DNA of 25,101 nucleotides from Penium margaritaceum (GCA_023375785.1 SZWC01001179.1:203451-228551); one strand, 5' to 3'; positions 9,986 to 19,770 are shown, numbered from the stretch's first letter. Program-made: numbers and translations. Notes: generated by a model from the letters alone, not told the origin.

Positions 9986-10131
9986 CTAAGCCCCAGGAGT
10001 TGGCTCCTCGTGCGAAAGTCACCGGGTGTGAAGGATACAATGCAGGGAAATAATTCCTGTGAACTTCTCCGTGTGGAACCTTGGTTGTGAGGAGGATATC
10101 ATCTCTTGGTTGAAAAACCAAGAGCGGTCGG
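9986..10131 (-). repeat. Inverted arm, right (about 146 bp)
   Basis: Reverse-complement partner of 8529-8673. It runs from CTAAGCCCC to AGAGCGGTCGG and holds the same local palindrome. The two arms enclose about 570 bp of family 2 sequence (not counting solo LTR K). Confidence 0.8.
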
Positions 10132-10148
10132 TGGAAACCATTGTGTCA

Positions 10149-11061
10149 AAATCCATTTTCTAGACCGTCGTATTGAGCAGGTTGACAGGAAGAACATGCA
10201 CCACCATTTACAGTAGCACTTCTACAAGTAACACGGCGCTAGCCGCTTGTTAATGCTCCTGAACTAAGCTGCACAAATGCTCTTTCGGTGCGCTACAAGC
10301 CTGGTGAGCGCAAGTCTTTCTGGATGCTCAAAAAACCAGAACAGATGAACGTCTTAGTTAAATCAGACTGTGATGAGCTGATGTCATACAAGGAGGCCAT
10401 GGATGCAGTAGATGTAGCAGATTGGCACAAGCTCTACAATAGGAGATAGAATCTCAGCTCAACAACAACACATTAGAGCCAAAAGAGCGTCCTCCTTGAT
10501 GGAAGGTAATCAAGTGCAAGTGGATGTTTAAGAAGAAAAGAGGCACAGAAGGCAACCTAAAAAAGTACAAGGCGAAGCTGGTCGCCAAGGGCTACTCGCA
10601 CCATGAAGGCATCTACTTACTCAAACATTTCCTCCTGTTGCAAAGTTTGCCTTTGTGCGCATGTTCCTCTCTTATGCAGCAGTTCAAGACTTCGCGATTC
10701 ACTACATGGATATTAATACGGCAATTTTCAATGGTGACTTGAAGGATTAGATCTACATGGAGTAGCCAAAGGGAATGTCATGGATGGCCAGGGGCACCCT
10801 GTTTGTAAGGTACCGAAGTCGATGTACAGCCTCAAGCAAGCATCGCGTGCTTGGAACCAGGGATTGGATGTGGCGCTGCAATGCATGGGACTCGAGCATA
10901 GTCAGTCTAACGACCGCGTCTATCGCTGGGAGCATGGGCATGATGTGCTCATGATCCTGTACTACAAGAGATCAAGGATGCCATGCAAGAGCGCTTTGAG
11001 GAGTATGATCTCGGGGGACGTCATACTTCCTTGGCATCCAGATCACGCGTGACCGCAACTT
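10149..11061 (+). pseudogene. pol: Element I: old family 1 pol fragment (linker and RT)
   Basis: Decayed family 1 sequence, weakly alignable from about 10175 and clear from about 10290. It contains the linker (VRYKPGERKSFWML.KPEQMNV), RT pieces (IKCKWMFKKKRGTEGNLKKYKAKLVAKGYSH, YSLKQASRAWNQGLD, VYRWEHGHDV) and the start of ITRDR, where it is cut by LTR J. It has several stops and frameshifts. A deletion of about 55 bp after LMILY removes the catalytic YVDD. It is more divergent than A, C, D or E, so it is one of the oldest layers. The start coordinate is approximate. Confidence 0.8.
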
Positions 11062-11582
11062 TGTTGGAACAAGAAGAGAGAGGGAGTCTTGGAGTGACAC
11101 TTGTGCTAAAGAATAGTTCTTGAATCACCCAAACTGATAGAGTTCATAAAGACTTAGAGCTTGGGCAAGTCAACCCTTTCATGAGCCATAAGGCGTAGCC
11201 ATGGAAGTGAAGGCTCAGACACTAGAGTTCATAATCTCACAGAAGACGAGAAATGAGCCTAGCAATCAGGCTAATGACTCACACACGACCTAGAGAGCTA
11301 AAACATGCTCTCATGGTACATTCTTAGAGGTCACATAACTCACAATCCCATGGAGAATTTCCATGTGTCCATGGCTAGCACACAAGGATCTCACCTTACC
11401 TAAGAAAGAGAGATATCTTCTTCCTAGTCACTACACTTTGATAAGGCAATACAATAATCTAAGACCTTTTTGGATATTTCTCCCATCAGTTCTTCACCTT
11501 CGACCTCTTGCCTTTTTCTTTTCTCAGGCTAAGGCATGGAGCCATCGTCCATGGTCATCCAAATACCAGTTGTCGATGACCC
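11062..11582 (-). repeat. Family 1 LTR J, minus strand, lacking its 5' end
   Basis: The reverse complement matches LTR positions from about 190 to the CCAACA end (here TGTTGG at 11062 on the plus strand). It is heavily mutated and lacks the first 190 bases or so. Its terminal edge abuts element I (the five bases before it are AACTT), so J was inserted in I. The inner edge at about 11582 is joined to family 2 sequence. Confidence 0.85.
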
Positions 11583-12177
11583 TGGTGTTGACCTGATATG
11601 CTCCTTGTCCATGGCTGATATTTGGGCACGTACAGAACGGACAAGACATGCACTGCTCCCTTGGAGAAAGTCCCCTAAGTCTGGTCCAGAAAAAACAAGG
11701 CATGCACTGCTCCTTTGGAGCAAGTCTCGTTGGTCTAATCTGGATAGTATAGCCAGCAAATACTACATAAGAGAACTCCTTGTCGGTTAGACTTTCGAGA
11801 GTTAGTCTCTGGAGCGAGGGGTCACTTGGTCAAATTTCAGCCTGTGACTAGTTTTCTTTGTGACCAAAAAGGGGACAGGAAGGTTCTAAGAGACATCTTC
11901 GAACATTCCAAGGTCGTTCTTGCTAGTTGGTGCCACTGGGCGGTTACACGGAGCGCCATGTAGGCAGGAGGGAAGACATAATCCAGATTACCCCCAAATC
12001 GGCTCATCCAAGGAGCCACTGCGCGCCCAGGCTAGAGGCTGGTTCTAAGACTATATGACAACTTGTCAGTTGCCTGTCATTGAGTACAGTTCTTACCTTT
12101 GAGACTCCTCATAGAGTTCTGCACTAGAGGTAGACACTAAAGAAGCATTGGTTGGTCTAAGCCCCAAGAGTTCGCTT
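11583..12177 (+). repeat. G: partial second copy of the family 2 LTR core
   Basis: Its reverse complement aligns along its length to 8660-8868 plus 9612-9986, that is, F's LTR core with solo LTR K absent. It begins at the inner edge of one inverted arm and ends about 17 bases into the other, so both arms are missing. The right edge is made by the exact start of LTR H; the left edge is an irregular junction with LTR J. No gene is seen. Confidence 0.82.
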
Positions 12178-12520
12178 TGTTCAAAAAGGAGTCATCTAGC
12201 TCAGTTTCAGGTCTACAAGAGCAAGTTCCACAAAATTACTAGATATTTGCTCCAATTGTCAATTCGACTTCACCATTGAAAAGATCACGTGGCAAAATGT
12301 CTATGATCCAAGTTTGAGGCCGATCGAACAGTCCGATATGGAGATATGAATTTTCAAAGTTTTTGGGGACATCTACTGCCGATGTTAGGGTGACCATGGG
12401 CGATGGCTCCATGCCTTTGCCATAGAAAAGACAGAGGTAAGAGCTCCAGGATCAAGACCTGATGGGAGAAATATCCAAAAGGATCCTAGATTCTTGGGTT
12501 GCCTTGTTAGAGTGTGCCAT
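12178..12520 (+). repeat. Family 1 LTR H, 5' part only
   Basis: It starts TGTTCAAAAAGGAGTC, a decayed form of TGTTGGGAAAGGAGCC, and follows the family 1 LTR to about position 343. There element C is inserted. The rest of H should follow C, that is, lie to the right of the window. The five bases before H are CGCTT, a possible target duplication. Confidence 0.88.
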
Positions 12521-13258
12521 TGTTGGAAAAGGAGCCATCCCGCTCAGTTTCAGGTCCACGAGAGCAAGTTCCAGGAAAGTACCAGATGTCTGCTCCGATT
12601 GTTGATCCGATTTCTTCATTAAAAAGACCAGGTGGCAAAATGTTTACGGTCCAAGTTTGAGGCCGATCCAACGGTCGGATTGGGAGATATGAATTTTCGT
12701 AGTTTTCGGGGTCATCGACCGCCAATATCCGGGTGACCATGGGCGATGGCTCCATGCCTTAGCCTGATAAAAGAAATAGGCAAGAGATCCAGGGTCAAGA
12801 CCTGATGGGAGAAATATCCAAAAAGGTCCTAGATTCTTGGGTTGCCATGTCAGAGTATGCTAACGAGGAAAAAGGTACCTCTCCTTACTTTTTAAGTGAG
12901 GTGAGATCCTTGTGTGCTAGCCATGGACACATGGCGATTCTCCATGAGATTGTGGGTTATGTAACTACTAGGAGTGTGCCATGAGAGCATTTTCTAGCTC
13001 TCTAGGTCGTGTGAGAGTGGTCAGCCTGATTGCTAGGCTGATTTCCTCCCTTTTGTGAGATTATGGACTCTAGTGTTTGAGCCTTAGCCTCCATGGCTAA
13101 GTGGTGTCGCTTGTGAGAGGGCTGACTTGCCCAAGCTCTAGCTCTATATGTACTCAATCATTTTGAGTGATTCAACAACCATTCTTCAGAACAAGTGATG
13201 CCCTTCCAATCACGCATGCTCGCTGCTCCAAGGCTTCCTCTCTCCTCCAGATTCAAGA
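12521..13258 (+). repeat. Family 1 LTR, 5' LTR of C (738 bp)
   Basis: It starts TGTTGGAAAAGG and ends TCAAGA (a mutated CCAACA) directly before TTTGGTATCAGAGCC. Confidence 0.93.
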
Positions 13259-13260
13259 TT

Positions 13261-13272
13261 TGGTATCAGAGC
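13261..13272 (+). other. Primer binding site of C
   Basis: TGGTATCAGAGC, initiator-Met tRNA type, two bases after the LTR end. Confidence 0.88.
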
Positions 13273-13885
13273 CAAGTTCCGCTACTTTCAGCCAGCACAG
13301 GCCGTCACTTTGAGAGTGACGGGTTGGGGTCAAACCTTAACCAGATTTGTCCATCAAATACTGGATCTTCAAGTTCAAAAGACAAGCTTTCCAACGAGTC
13401 CAAGATCACAAAGATCGAACAGTCCGATTGAGAGTTATACTCAAAGCGAGGTCGGCCAGGGCTATTCTCTTCTCTATGAGTAAGACTATCGCCTTATGAT
13501 GACCATAACTCTCTTGTTTCTTTGTCAAATTTAAAAAGTGGCACATGCAAATTGTAGTATTTTGCCTAAGGTTTCCATTGGTACAAAAATATTTGCATTC
13601 CATTGATTCATGTGGGAAAAATGTTGTTTACAAGCTGGCTGGTCTGGGTTGGAGTAGGAGCAGAAGCATACCCTGTTTTCAAGAGGGCATATCTTTTAAA
13701 GTCCCCTGTTGACGACCCTGTTTTATGGGTGGATCTGAAAGGTTTTGAGCTCCATTTATCCAGATTCCCAGTCTGCTGGCATACACCACCAGTTTTCTGT
13801 CAGACAGATTTCTCGTAGAAGCAGCAGCAAAAACAGGGGTAGCGCCGCCTTTGAAGGGCAGTGCTGAGTATCACCAAGGCTCAAA
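13273..13885 (+). other. Untranslated leader of C
   Basis: Non-coding leader collinear with that of E (20003-20635). It carries the perfect hairpin GTCACT-TTGAG-AGTGAC at 13304-13320 and, at about 13413, a mutated copy of the CGATCCAACGGTCGGATTG motif that also occurs in the LTR. No gene seen. Confidence 0.75.
13304..13320 (+). other. Conserved leader hairpin (C)
   Basis: GTCACT, loop TTGAG, AGTGAC, identical to B and with one loop difference from E. Confidence 0.6.
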
Positions 13886-14660
13886 ATGGCAGCACCATGC
13901 ATTGTAACAGCAGCCCAGCCTTTGGAGAGGCTGGAGGGACGCGTCAACTTCACGTTTTGGAACATCCGTACCCCCCTCCTTTTGGAGGAGAGGGATTTCT
14001 GGGAGGTGGTGAGCGGCGACGAGCCGGCTCCAATTCCACACGCAAAAGGCATCACCGCAGCGCAAGTGGTGGCGGGTAAGACACCGCAAAAGGGTGCACT
14101 TGATACGGGTTCTTCTGTAGTTGTACCAGCGGCGTATGAGGAGTGGAAACAGAAGGAAAGGCACGCCTACAGTTTGCTTGTCAACACCATCTCCAACCCG
14201 CATCTTTAGTATGTGAGTGACAAGGCTCCTGCAAAGGAAGGATACGACACGTTGTGCAAGAAGTATGAGAGCAAGAATCCTGCATTCCTCCTGCTTTTGG
14301 AGGAAAAGATGATGGCGTTGAAAATGCAGGGTGGTGAAGGGATGGAGGCGTATGTGGACAGGACAAAGGAGCTGGCGAAGCAGCTGAAAGTGGCGAGTAA
14401 CCCTGTGGAAGACACACACTTCGTCCTCCTCTTGCTGAGGGGACTCCCAACAAGCTATGATACAGTACGAGAGACGTTGGAGTGCCAGCCGACTCTCGAC
14501 CTCGACTTCATCTGCATGCACCTGGTGCACGTGGAACTGCGTCTCCATGCAGCAAAGCGCAATAGCGGCAACAGTAGCAATGAAGCAGCTTTCATGGCCA
14601 TTGGCTCACAACCAGCAGCAGCAGTAGTCCGGGCAGTAGAGAGGTAAGAAGACAGGCAGT
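13886..14660 (+). pseudogene. gag: Copia gag remnant of C
   Basis: The ATG at 13886 (in CAAAATGGCAGC) starts MAAPCIVTAAQPLERLEG. The central gag domain is well kept (YEEWKQKERHAYSLLVNTISNPHL, KMMALKMQGGEGMEAYVDRTKELAKQL, LRGLPTSYDTVRETLECQPTLDLDFIC). One stop, TAG at 14207-14209 (CAG to TAG), splits it into 13886-14209 and 14213-14647. It ends with a second stop and is cut by the deletion junction near 14660, before the CCHC knuckle, so no nucleic-acid-binding knuckle remains. Confidence 0.9.
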
Positions 14661-15518
14661 CCTGGCCCAGTCTCTCCCGATCCTTCCTCTACTGTGATAG
14701 TGGGAGAATCACTCTACTCTCCCATGTCTGATGCAGCAGATAAAATAGCCTCATCAGCAAAAACAGAGGAGGGAGACGTAGCACTTCCTATAGCAGCAGT
14801 TGTGCCAGCAGCACCGCGCCAGCAGCACTGCGCCAGCCGTCCGCTAACGCTCCAGCACCAGGACGCAGGTACCCTCTTAGGGTGCGTTACAAGCCTGGGG
14901 AGCGCGGCTCTTTCTGGATGCTGCAGAAACCAAACAAGATGAATGCCGCAGTTGCAGCAAATTCAGATGAGCCAACGTCATACAAAGAGGCCATGGCTCC
15001 ACCGGATGCAGCAGATTGGGCGCAAGCCGTACAGCAGGAGATACAGTCGCAGCTGGACAACGGCACGTGGGAGCTGACTGAGCATCCACCTGGACATAAG
15101 GCGATCAAGTGGAAGTGGGTATTCAAGAACAAGCGGGGAGCAGATGGTAACCTGGAAAAGTACAAAGCAAGGGTGGTCGCCAAGGGCTACACGCAGCAAG
15201 AGGGCTTCGACTACACAAAAACTTTTGTCCCTGTTGCAAAGTTTACCTCTATACGCACGCTTCTCTCTTATGCAGCAGCTGAGGACTTTGAGGTTCACCA
15301 TATGGATGCCAAGACGGCATTCTTGAATGGTGACTTGGAGGAGGAGATCTACATGGAGCAGCCAAGGGGTTTGTCATAGATGGCCAGGAGCACCTGGTTT
15401 GCAACCTGTACATTGACATCGCATATCATTTAATCAGGCATATGGTGCAGGAGGGTGCTATCAAGTTGGACTTTACTCCAACCAGCAAGTAGGTCGCTGA
15501 TTTTTGCACCATGCCAGT
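14661..15518 (+). pseudogene. pol: Copia pol fragments of C: linker, part of RT, tail of RNase H
   Basis: After the gag junction the sequence resumes in the acidic linker (PVSPDPSST, GESLYSPMSDAAD) and then RT (MRYKPGERGSFWMLQKPNKMN, KWKWVFKNKRGADGNLEKYKARVVAKGYTQ, FVPVAKFTSIRTLLSYAAAEDFEVHHMDAKTAFLNGDLEEEIYMEQP), open from 14882 to 15379. The frame is then lost, and near 15407 a second deletion jumps to the RNase H tail (IDIAYHFIRHMVQEGAIKL). Everything from YGLKQ through YVDD to most of RNase H is missing. TAG at 15490-15492 is again CAG to TAG. Protease and integrase are absent. Confidence 0.9.
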
Positions 15519-16256
15519 TGTTGGAAATGGAGGAGAGAGGGAGCCTTGGAGCAGCGAGCATGTGTGATTGGAAGGGCATCACTTGTACTGAAGAATGGTT
15601 GTTCAATCACTCAAAATGATGGAGTACATATAGAGCTAGAGCTTGGGCAAGTCAGCCCTCTCACAAGCCACACCACTTAGCCATGGAGGCTAAGGCTCAC
15701 ACACTAAAATCCATAATCTCACACAAGGGAGGAAATCAGCCTAGCAATCAGGCTGACCACTCACACACGACCTAGAGAGCTCGAGAATGCTCTCATGGCA
15801 CACTCCTAGTGGTCACATAACCCACAAACCCATGGAGAATCGCCATGTGTCCATGGCTAGCACACAAGGATCTCACCTCACCTAAAAAGTAAGGAGAGGT
15901 ACCTTTATCCTAGTCAGCACACTCTGACAAGGCAATCCTAAGACCAAGGACCTTTTTGGATATTTCTCCCATCAGGTCTTGACCCTGGACCTCTTGCCTT
16001 TTTCTTTTCTCAGGCTAAGGCATGGAGCCATCACCCATGCCCACCCAGACATCGACGGTCCATGACCCCTGAAACTTCGAAAATTCATATCTCCCAATCC
16101 GACCGTTGGATCGGCCTCAAACTTGGACCGTAGACATTTTGCCACATGATCTTTCCAATGGTGAAGTCGGATTGGTGATCGGAGCAGGCATCTGGTACTT
16201 TCCTGGAACTTGCTCCTGTGGACCTGAAATTGAGCCGGATGGCTCCCTTTCCAACA
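15519..16256 (-). repeat. Family 1 LTR, 3' LTR of D (738 bp)
   Basis: On the minus strand it starts TGTTGGAAAGGGAGCC (16256) and ends CCATTTCCAACA (15519). It is of the young subtype shared with E and L1. Confidence 0.94.
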
Positions 16257-16268
16257 ATCTCCCACTTT
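16257..16268 (-). other. Polypurine tract of D
   Basis: Minus-strand AAAGTGGGAGAT directly before the LTR, identical to A and E. Confidence 0.8.
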
Positions 16269-16275
16269 GCCGCAG

Positions 16276-18522
16276 TCAAAGTGGGCTGAGTCCACATGCC
16301 TTCATGCAGAACTGCTGCTTCTCACGGGTGACTGGCTTGGTGCAGAAATCAGCAACCTGCTTGCTTGTTGGAGTAAACTCCAGCTTGATAGCACCCTCCT
16401 GCACCATGTGCCTGATGAAGTGATATGCGATGTCAATGTGCTTGGTACGTGCATGGTGCTCAGGATTCTTGGCAAGTGCGATTGCGCTCTGGTTGTCGAC
16501 GCGCACAAGAACTGGAACTGCTGCACTCCCACTCATCTCTGCCATGAGACGTTGGAGCCAAACTGCTTCCTTGGCTCCAAAGCTGAGAGATACGTACTCA
16601 GCTTCTGTACTCGAGGTGGCCACGACCACCTGCCGCTTGCTGCACCAGCTGATGGCTCCACCATTCATGAGGAACACATGTCCAGAGATGGACTTGCGGT
16701 CCTCATGGTTTGAAGCCCAATCTACGTCTGTGTAGCCGATGATGCTGTTGTCATTGCCGTTGTAGGTGATGCCAATGTTGATGGTTCCAGCAAGGTAGCG
16801 GAAGATCCACTTCACTGCCTTCTGGTGCTCCGGTCCGGGATTAGCCATGTGCTGGCTCACAGCGCTCACAGCCTGTGCGAGGTCCGGCCTGGTTGCCACC
16901 ATCAGGTACATGAGACTGCCGACGGCGCTCTGGTACTTCTGTCGCTCAGCTGCATTTGCTTCTCCATTGAAGCTCACGAGGTACTGCCGCGTCTCCAGCG
17001 GCGTGCCGATGGGTTTTGCATCTGCCATGCCGAACCGCTGCAAAACATCCTTGATGTAGCGGCTCTGCTGCAGCGAGAGAGAGCGTGACTTGCGGTCACG
17101 CACGATCTGGATACCGAGGAAGTATGATGCCTCCCCGAGATCAGACATGTGGAAGCGCTCCTGCATGGCTTCCTTGAACTCCTGCAGTGCAGCCATGCTG
17201 TTTGAAAGGAGGAGCATGTCATCCACATAGACAATGATGATGAGGATCTCATGCTCATGCTGCCAGCGATACACGCTGTAGTCACACTCGCTGCGCTCAA
17301 ACCCCATGCACTGCAACGCCGCATCCAACTTCTGGTTCCAAGCACGCGACGCTTGCTTGAGGCCGTACAGCGACTTCTGCAGCTTGCAGACCAGGTGCTC
17401 CTGGCCATCCATGACGAACCCCTCCGGCTGCTCCATGTAGATCTCCTCCTCCAAGTCACCATTCAAGAATGCCGTCTTGACATCCATGTGGTGAACCTCG
17501 AAGTCCTCAGCTGCTGCATAAGAGAGGAGCGTGCGCACAGAGGCAAACTTTGCAACGGGGGCAAAAGTTTCTGTGTAGTCGATGCCCTCCTGCTGCGAGT
17601 AGCCCTTGGTGACCTGCCTCGCCTTGTACTTTTCCAGGTTACCATCTGCTCCCCGCTTCTTATTGAAGACCCACTTGCACTTGATCACTTTACGTCCAGG
17701 TGGACGCTCAGTCAGCTCCCACGTGCCGTTGTCCAGCTGCAACTGTATCTCTTGATGTACGGCTTGTGCCCAATCTGCTGCATCCGGTGCAGCCATGGCC
17801 TCCTTGTATGACGTTGGCTCATCTGAATCTGCTACAACTGCAACGTTCATCTGTTCTGGTTTCTGCAGCATCCAGAAATGGCCGCGCTCACCAGGCTTGT
17901 AACGCACCCTAAGAGGGTACCTCCGACCTGGAGCTGGAGCGTTAGCAGGCGGCTGACTCGGTGCGGCTGGCACAACTGCTTCTGCTGGTGGTGCGACATC
18001 TCCCTCCTCTGCTTCTGCCGATGAAGCTGCTGTATCTGCTGCATCAGACATGGGAGAGTAGAGTGATTCTCCCACAGTCACAGTAGAGGAAGGATCGGGA
18101 GAAACTGGGTCGAGAAGAATTTCTGCTCCCACTATCTCGTCAGCTGCTGTTTCTGTTGCCTCTTCACACACAATGTTGGTGCCGATGACGTTGCTCTCAT
18201 TGAAGACGACATCCCTGGAGATGATGACGTGGCCTGTATCCCTCTCGTAGAGGCGATACGCCTTGCTTGCCACATCGTAGCCAATCATCAGCATCTGCGC
18301 ACTCTTCGCGTCCCACTTTTGCCGCTTCTCCTTTGGCACGTGCATGTGCGCCAAGCTGCCAAATGCGCGAAGATGACCCACGCTCGGCTTCTTGCCGAAC
18401 CACGCCTCGTACGGTGTCATCTGCTCCAGCGCCTTAGTTGGACTACGGTTCTTGATGTAGACCGCAATGCTCACAGCTTCAGCCCAGAAGTCGTAGGTCA
18501 GCCGAGCGCACCGACTCCACAA
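16276..18522 (-). CDS. pol: D pol, C-terminal part: RT and RNase H, open over 748 codons
   Basis: This is the best-preserved coding stretch in the window. In order it shows the end of integrase (RLTYDFWAEAVSIAVYIKNRSPTKALEQMTPYEAWFGKKPSVGHLRAFG, AYRLYERDTGHVIISRDVVFNE), an acidic Ala/Pro linker, RT with FAPVAKFASVRTLLSYAAAEDFEVHHMDVKTAFLNG, YGLKQASRAWN and the catalytic YVDD (17229-17218), and RNase H (YTDVDWASN, SSTEAEYVSLSFGAKEAVW) to the terminal CGLSPL. The ATG at 18522 is not a natural start: it lies just before a 17-bp deletion that throws integrase out of frame, so in life this would be the tail of a polyprotein. It is possibly functional as an enzyme domain, but not as an element. Confidence 0.9.
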   Translation of the reverse strand: MWSRCARLTYDFWAEAVSIAVYIKNRSPTKALEQMTPYEAWFGKKPSVGHLRAFGSLAHMHVPKEKRQKWDAKSAQMLMIGYDVASKAYRLYERDTGHVIISRDVVFNESNVIGTNIVCEEATETAADEIVGAEILLDPVSPDPSSTVTVGESLYSPMSDAADTAASSAEAEEGDVAPPAEAVVPAAPSQPPANAPAPGRRYPLRVRYKPGERGHFWMLQKPEQMNVAVVADSDEPTSYKEAMAAPDAADWAQAVHQEIQLQLDNGTWELTERPPGRKVIKCKWVFNKKRGADGNLEKYKARQVTKGYSQQEGIDYTETFAPVAKFASVRTLLSYAAAEDFEVHHMDVKTAFLNGDLEEEIYMEQPEGFVMDGQEHLVCKLQKSLYGLKQASRAWNQKLDAALQCMGFERSECDYSVYRWQHEHEILIIIVYVDDMLLLSNSMAALQEFKEAMQERFHMSDLGEASYFLGIQIVRDRKSRSLSLQQSRYIKDVLQRFGMADAKPIGTPLETRQYLVSFNGEANAAERQKYQSAVGSLMYLMVATRPDLAQAVSAVSQHMANPGPEHQKAVKWIFRYLAGTINIGITYNGNDNSIIGYTDVDWASNHEDRKSISGHVFLMNGGAISWCSKRQVVVATSSTEAEYVSLSFGAKEAVWLQRLMAEMSGSAAVPVLVRVDNQSAIALAKNPEHHARTKHIDIAYHFIRHMVQEGAIKLEFTPTSKQVADFCTKPVTREKQQFCMKACGLSPL

Positions 18523-19250
18523 TGGTACGGTTGGCGCGTTCTGCTACGCCGTTCTGCTGCGGCGAGTACGGTGCGGTACGCTGCGCCTTTATGCCAGCTG
18601 CTGCGAGGTAGTCCTGGAACTCCTTGCTTAGGTATTCTCCACCGCGATCGCTGCGCAGCGCCTTGATCTTCTTGTCGGTCTGGTTCTCCATCATGGCCTT
18701 GAACTCCTTGAACCTGTCAAAGTACTGGTCCTTGGAGGAAAGGAAGTACACGGCAGTGTAACGGCTGAAATCATCAATGAAGGTGAGAAAATACCTAGAG
18801 CCTCCAAAGCTCTGGGTCTGCATCGGTCCGCACAAGTCCGTGTGGACCAGCTCCAACACCCCTTTTGCACGCTCCCCTGCTCCAGAGAATGCCTCGCGGT
18901 GCTGCTTCCCCTCCAAACAGCCAATGCATAACTGCTACTCAAAGTTAGAGATGGTAGGTAGGTCACGCACCATCTGCTTTGCTTGAAGCTGCTGTAAGGC
19001 GCGCATGCCGATGTGGCCGTAGCGTGCATGCCAGATCTCGCCATCTGTCGCCTGCACCACTGCTGCAAGACTCTGCTCACGCGGGATCTTGGTCGCCCCC
19101 AGCAGGCGGTACATGTCGCCCTCCTTCACCGACTTGGCCAACTCCTCTCCTGTTTCCTTGTCGAGGATGTAGCCGTAATCATCGTAAAAAAGGACGCGCA
19201 GTCCTGTGTTTGTGAGAGAGGACACTGAGAGAAGGTTGAACGCAGCATCA
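18505..19250 (-). pseudogene. pol: D pol, N-terminal part: end of protease region and integrase
   Basis: On the minus strand: AAFNLLSVSSLTNTG (end of protease region), DKETGEELAKSVKEGDMYRLLG, the zinc finger of integrase (WHARYGHIGMRALQQLQ, CIGCLEGKQHREAF) and the core with LVHTDLCGPMQ, TFIDDFSRY and SDRGGEYLSKEF, then PQQNGVAERANRTIVES. Stop TAG at 18937-18935 is CAG to TAG, inside the zinc finger (FEQQLC). Near 18505 a 17-bp deletion (relative to A and E) shifts the frame just after the catalytic Glu. The sequence is cut at 19250 by insertion of E. Confidence 0.9.
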
Positions 19251-19751
19251 TGTTGGAAAGGGAGCCATTCGGCTCAATTTCAGGTCCACAGGAGCAAGTT
19301 CCAGGAAAGTACCAGATGCCTGCTCCGATCGCCAATCCGACTTCACCATTGGAAAGATCATGTGGCAAAATGTCTACGGTCGAAGTTTGAGGCCGATCCA
19401 ACTGTCGGATTGGGAGATATGAATTTTTGAAGTTTCGGGGGTCATGGACCGTCGATGTCTGGGTGGGCATGGGTGATGGCTCCATGCCTTAGCCTGAGAA
19501 AAGAAAAAGGCAAGAGGTCCAGGGTCAAGACCTGATGGGAGAAATATCCAAAAACGTCCTTGGTCTTAGGATTGCCTTGTCAGAGTGTGCTGACTAGGAT
19601 AAAGGTACCTCTCCTTACTTTTTAGGTGAGGTGAGATCCTTGTGTGCTAGCCATGGACACATGGCGATTCTCCATGGGTTTGTGGGTTATGTGACCACTA
19701 GGAGTGTGCCATGAGAGCATTCTCTAGCTCTCTAGGTCGTGTGTGAGTGGT

Positions 19752-19770
19752 CAGCCTGATTGCTAGGCTG
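19752..19770 (+). other. LTR hairpin 1
   Basis: CAGCCT, loop GATTGCT, AGGCTG. A perfect 6-bp stem kept in nearly all LTR copies here. Confidence 0.5.

Larger units (their letters stand above)
3807..10148 (-). mobile_element. Element F: family 2 copia element, interrupted by B and solo LTR K
   Basis: This minus-strand element is unlike family 1. Reading right to left it has a 5' LTR (10148-8215), a primer-binding-site-like sequence, gag with a CCHC knuckle, protease, the pre-integrase region and the start of integrase. It is then broken by the insertion of A at 3807. The rest of pol and its 3' LTR should lie left of the window, beyond A and its 5' half. B (3926-6642) and solo LTR K (8869-9606) are later insertions within it. 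Many stops show that F is old. Confidence 0.82.
8215..10148 (-). repeat. Family 2 LTR (5' LTR of F), interrupted by solo LTR K
   Basis: The inner edge (minus-strand end CATTCA at 8215) is set by the primer-binding-site-like sequence. The outer edge is my estimate from a minus-strand TGACACAATGG start at 10148, beyond which decayed family 1 pol sequence begins. Without K and one duplication it would be about 1191 bp. A second, partial copy of its core lies at 11583-12177 in the opposite orientation, which confirms it as a repeat. The outer boundary could be wrong by tens of bases. Confidence 0.6.
12521..15518 (+). mobile_element. Element C: family 1 element with two large internal deletions, cut by D
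   Basis: 5' LTR, primer binding site, leader and gag are present. A first deletion joins the end of gag to the integrase-RT linker, and a second joins mid-RT to the end of RNase H. Element D is inserted just before the pol end, so C's last pol codons, polypurine tract and 3' LTR should lie right of the window. C itself interrupts LTR H; GCCAT (12516-12520) is the candidate duplication. Confidence 0.9.
15519..19250 (-). mobile_element. Element D: minus-strand family 1 element, 5' half displaced by E
   Basis: Reading right to left: end of protease, integrase, RT, RNase H, polypurine tract and full 3' LTR. CCAGT (15514-15518) before the LTR edge is the candidate target duplication within C. At 19250 D stops exactly where the LTR of E begins (preceding bases CATCA). 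D's protease, gag, leader and 5' LTR should therefore reappear on the far side of E, right of the window. Confidence 0.9.

Noticed and set aside
9612..10148. Host gene or separate unique DNA between solo LTR K and element I
   Set aside because: The reverse complement of 11583-12177 matches most of it, and the rest is the right inverted arm. It is family 2 LTR.
17251..17811. Plus-strand open frame of 186 codons within D
   Set aside because: It lies antisense to the intact RT frame of D, and its Leu/Arg-rich product matches the same shadow in A and E. Not a gene.
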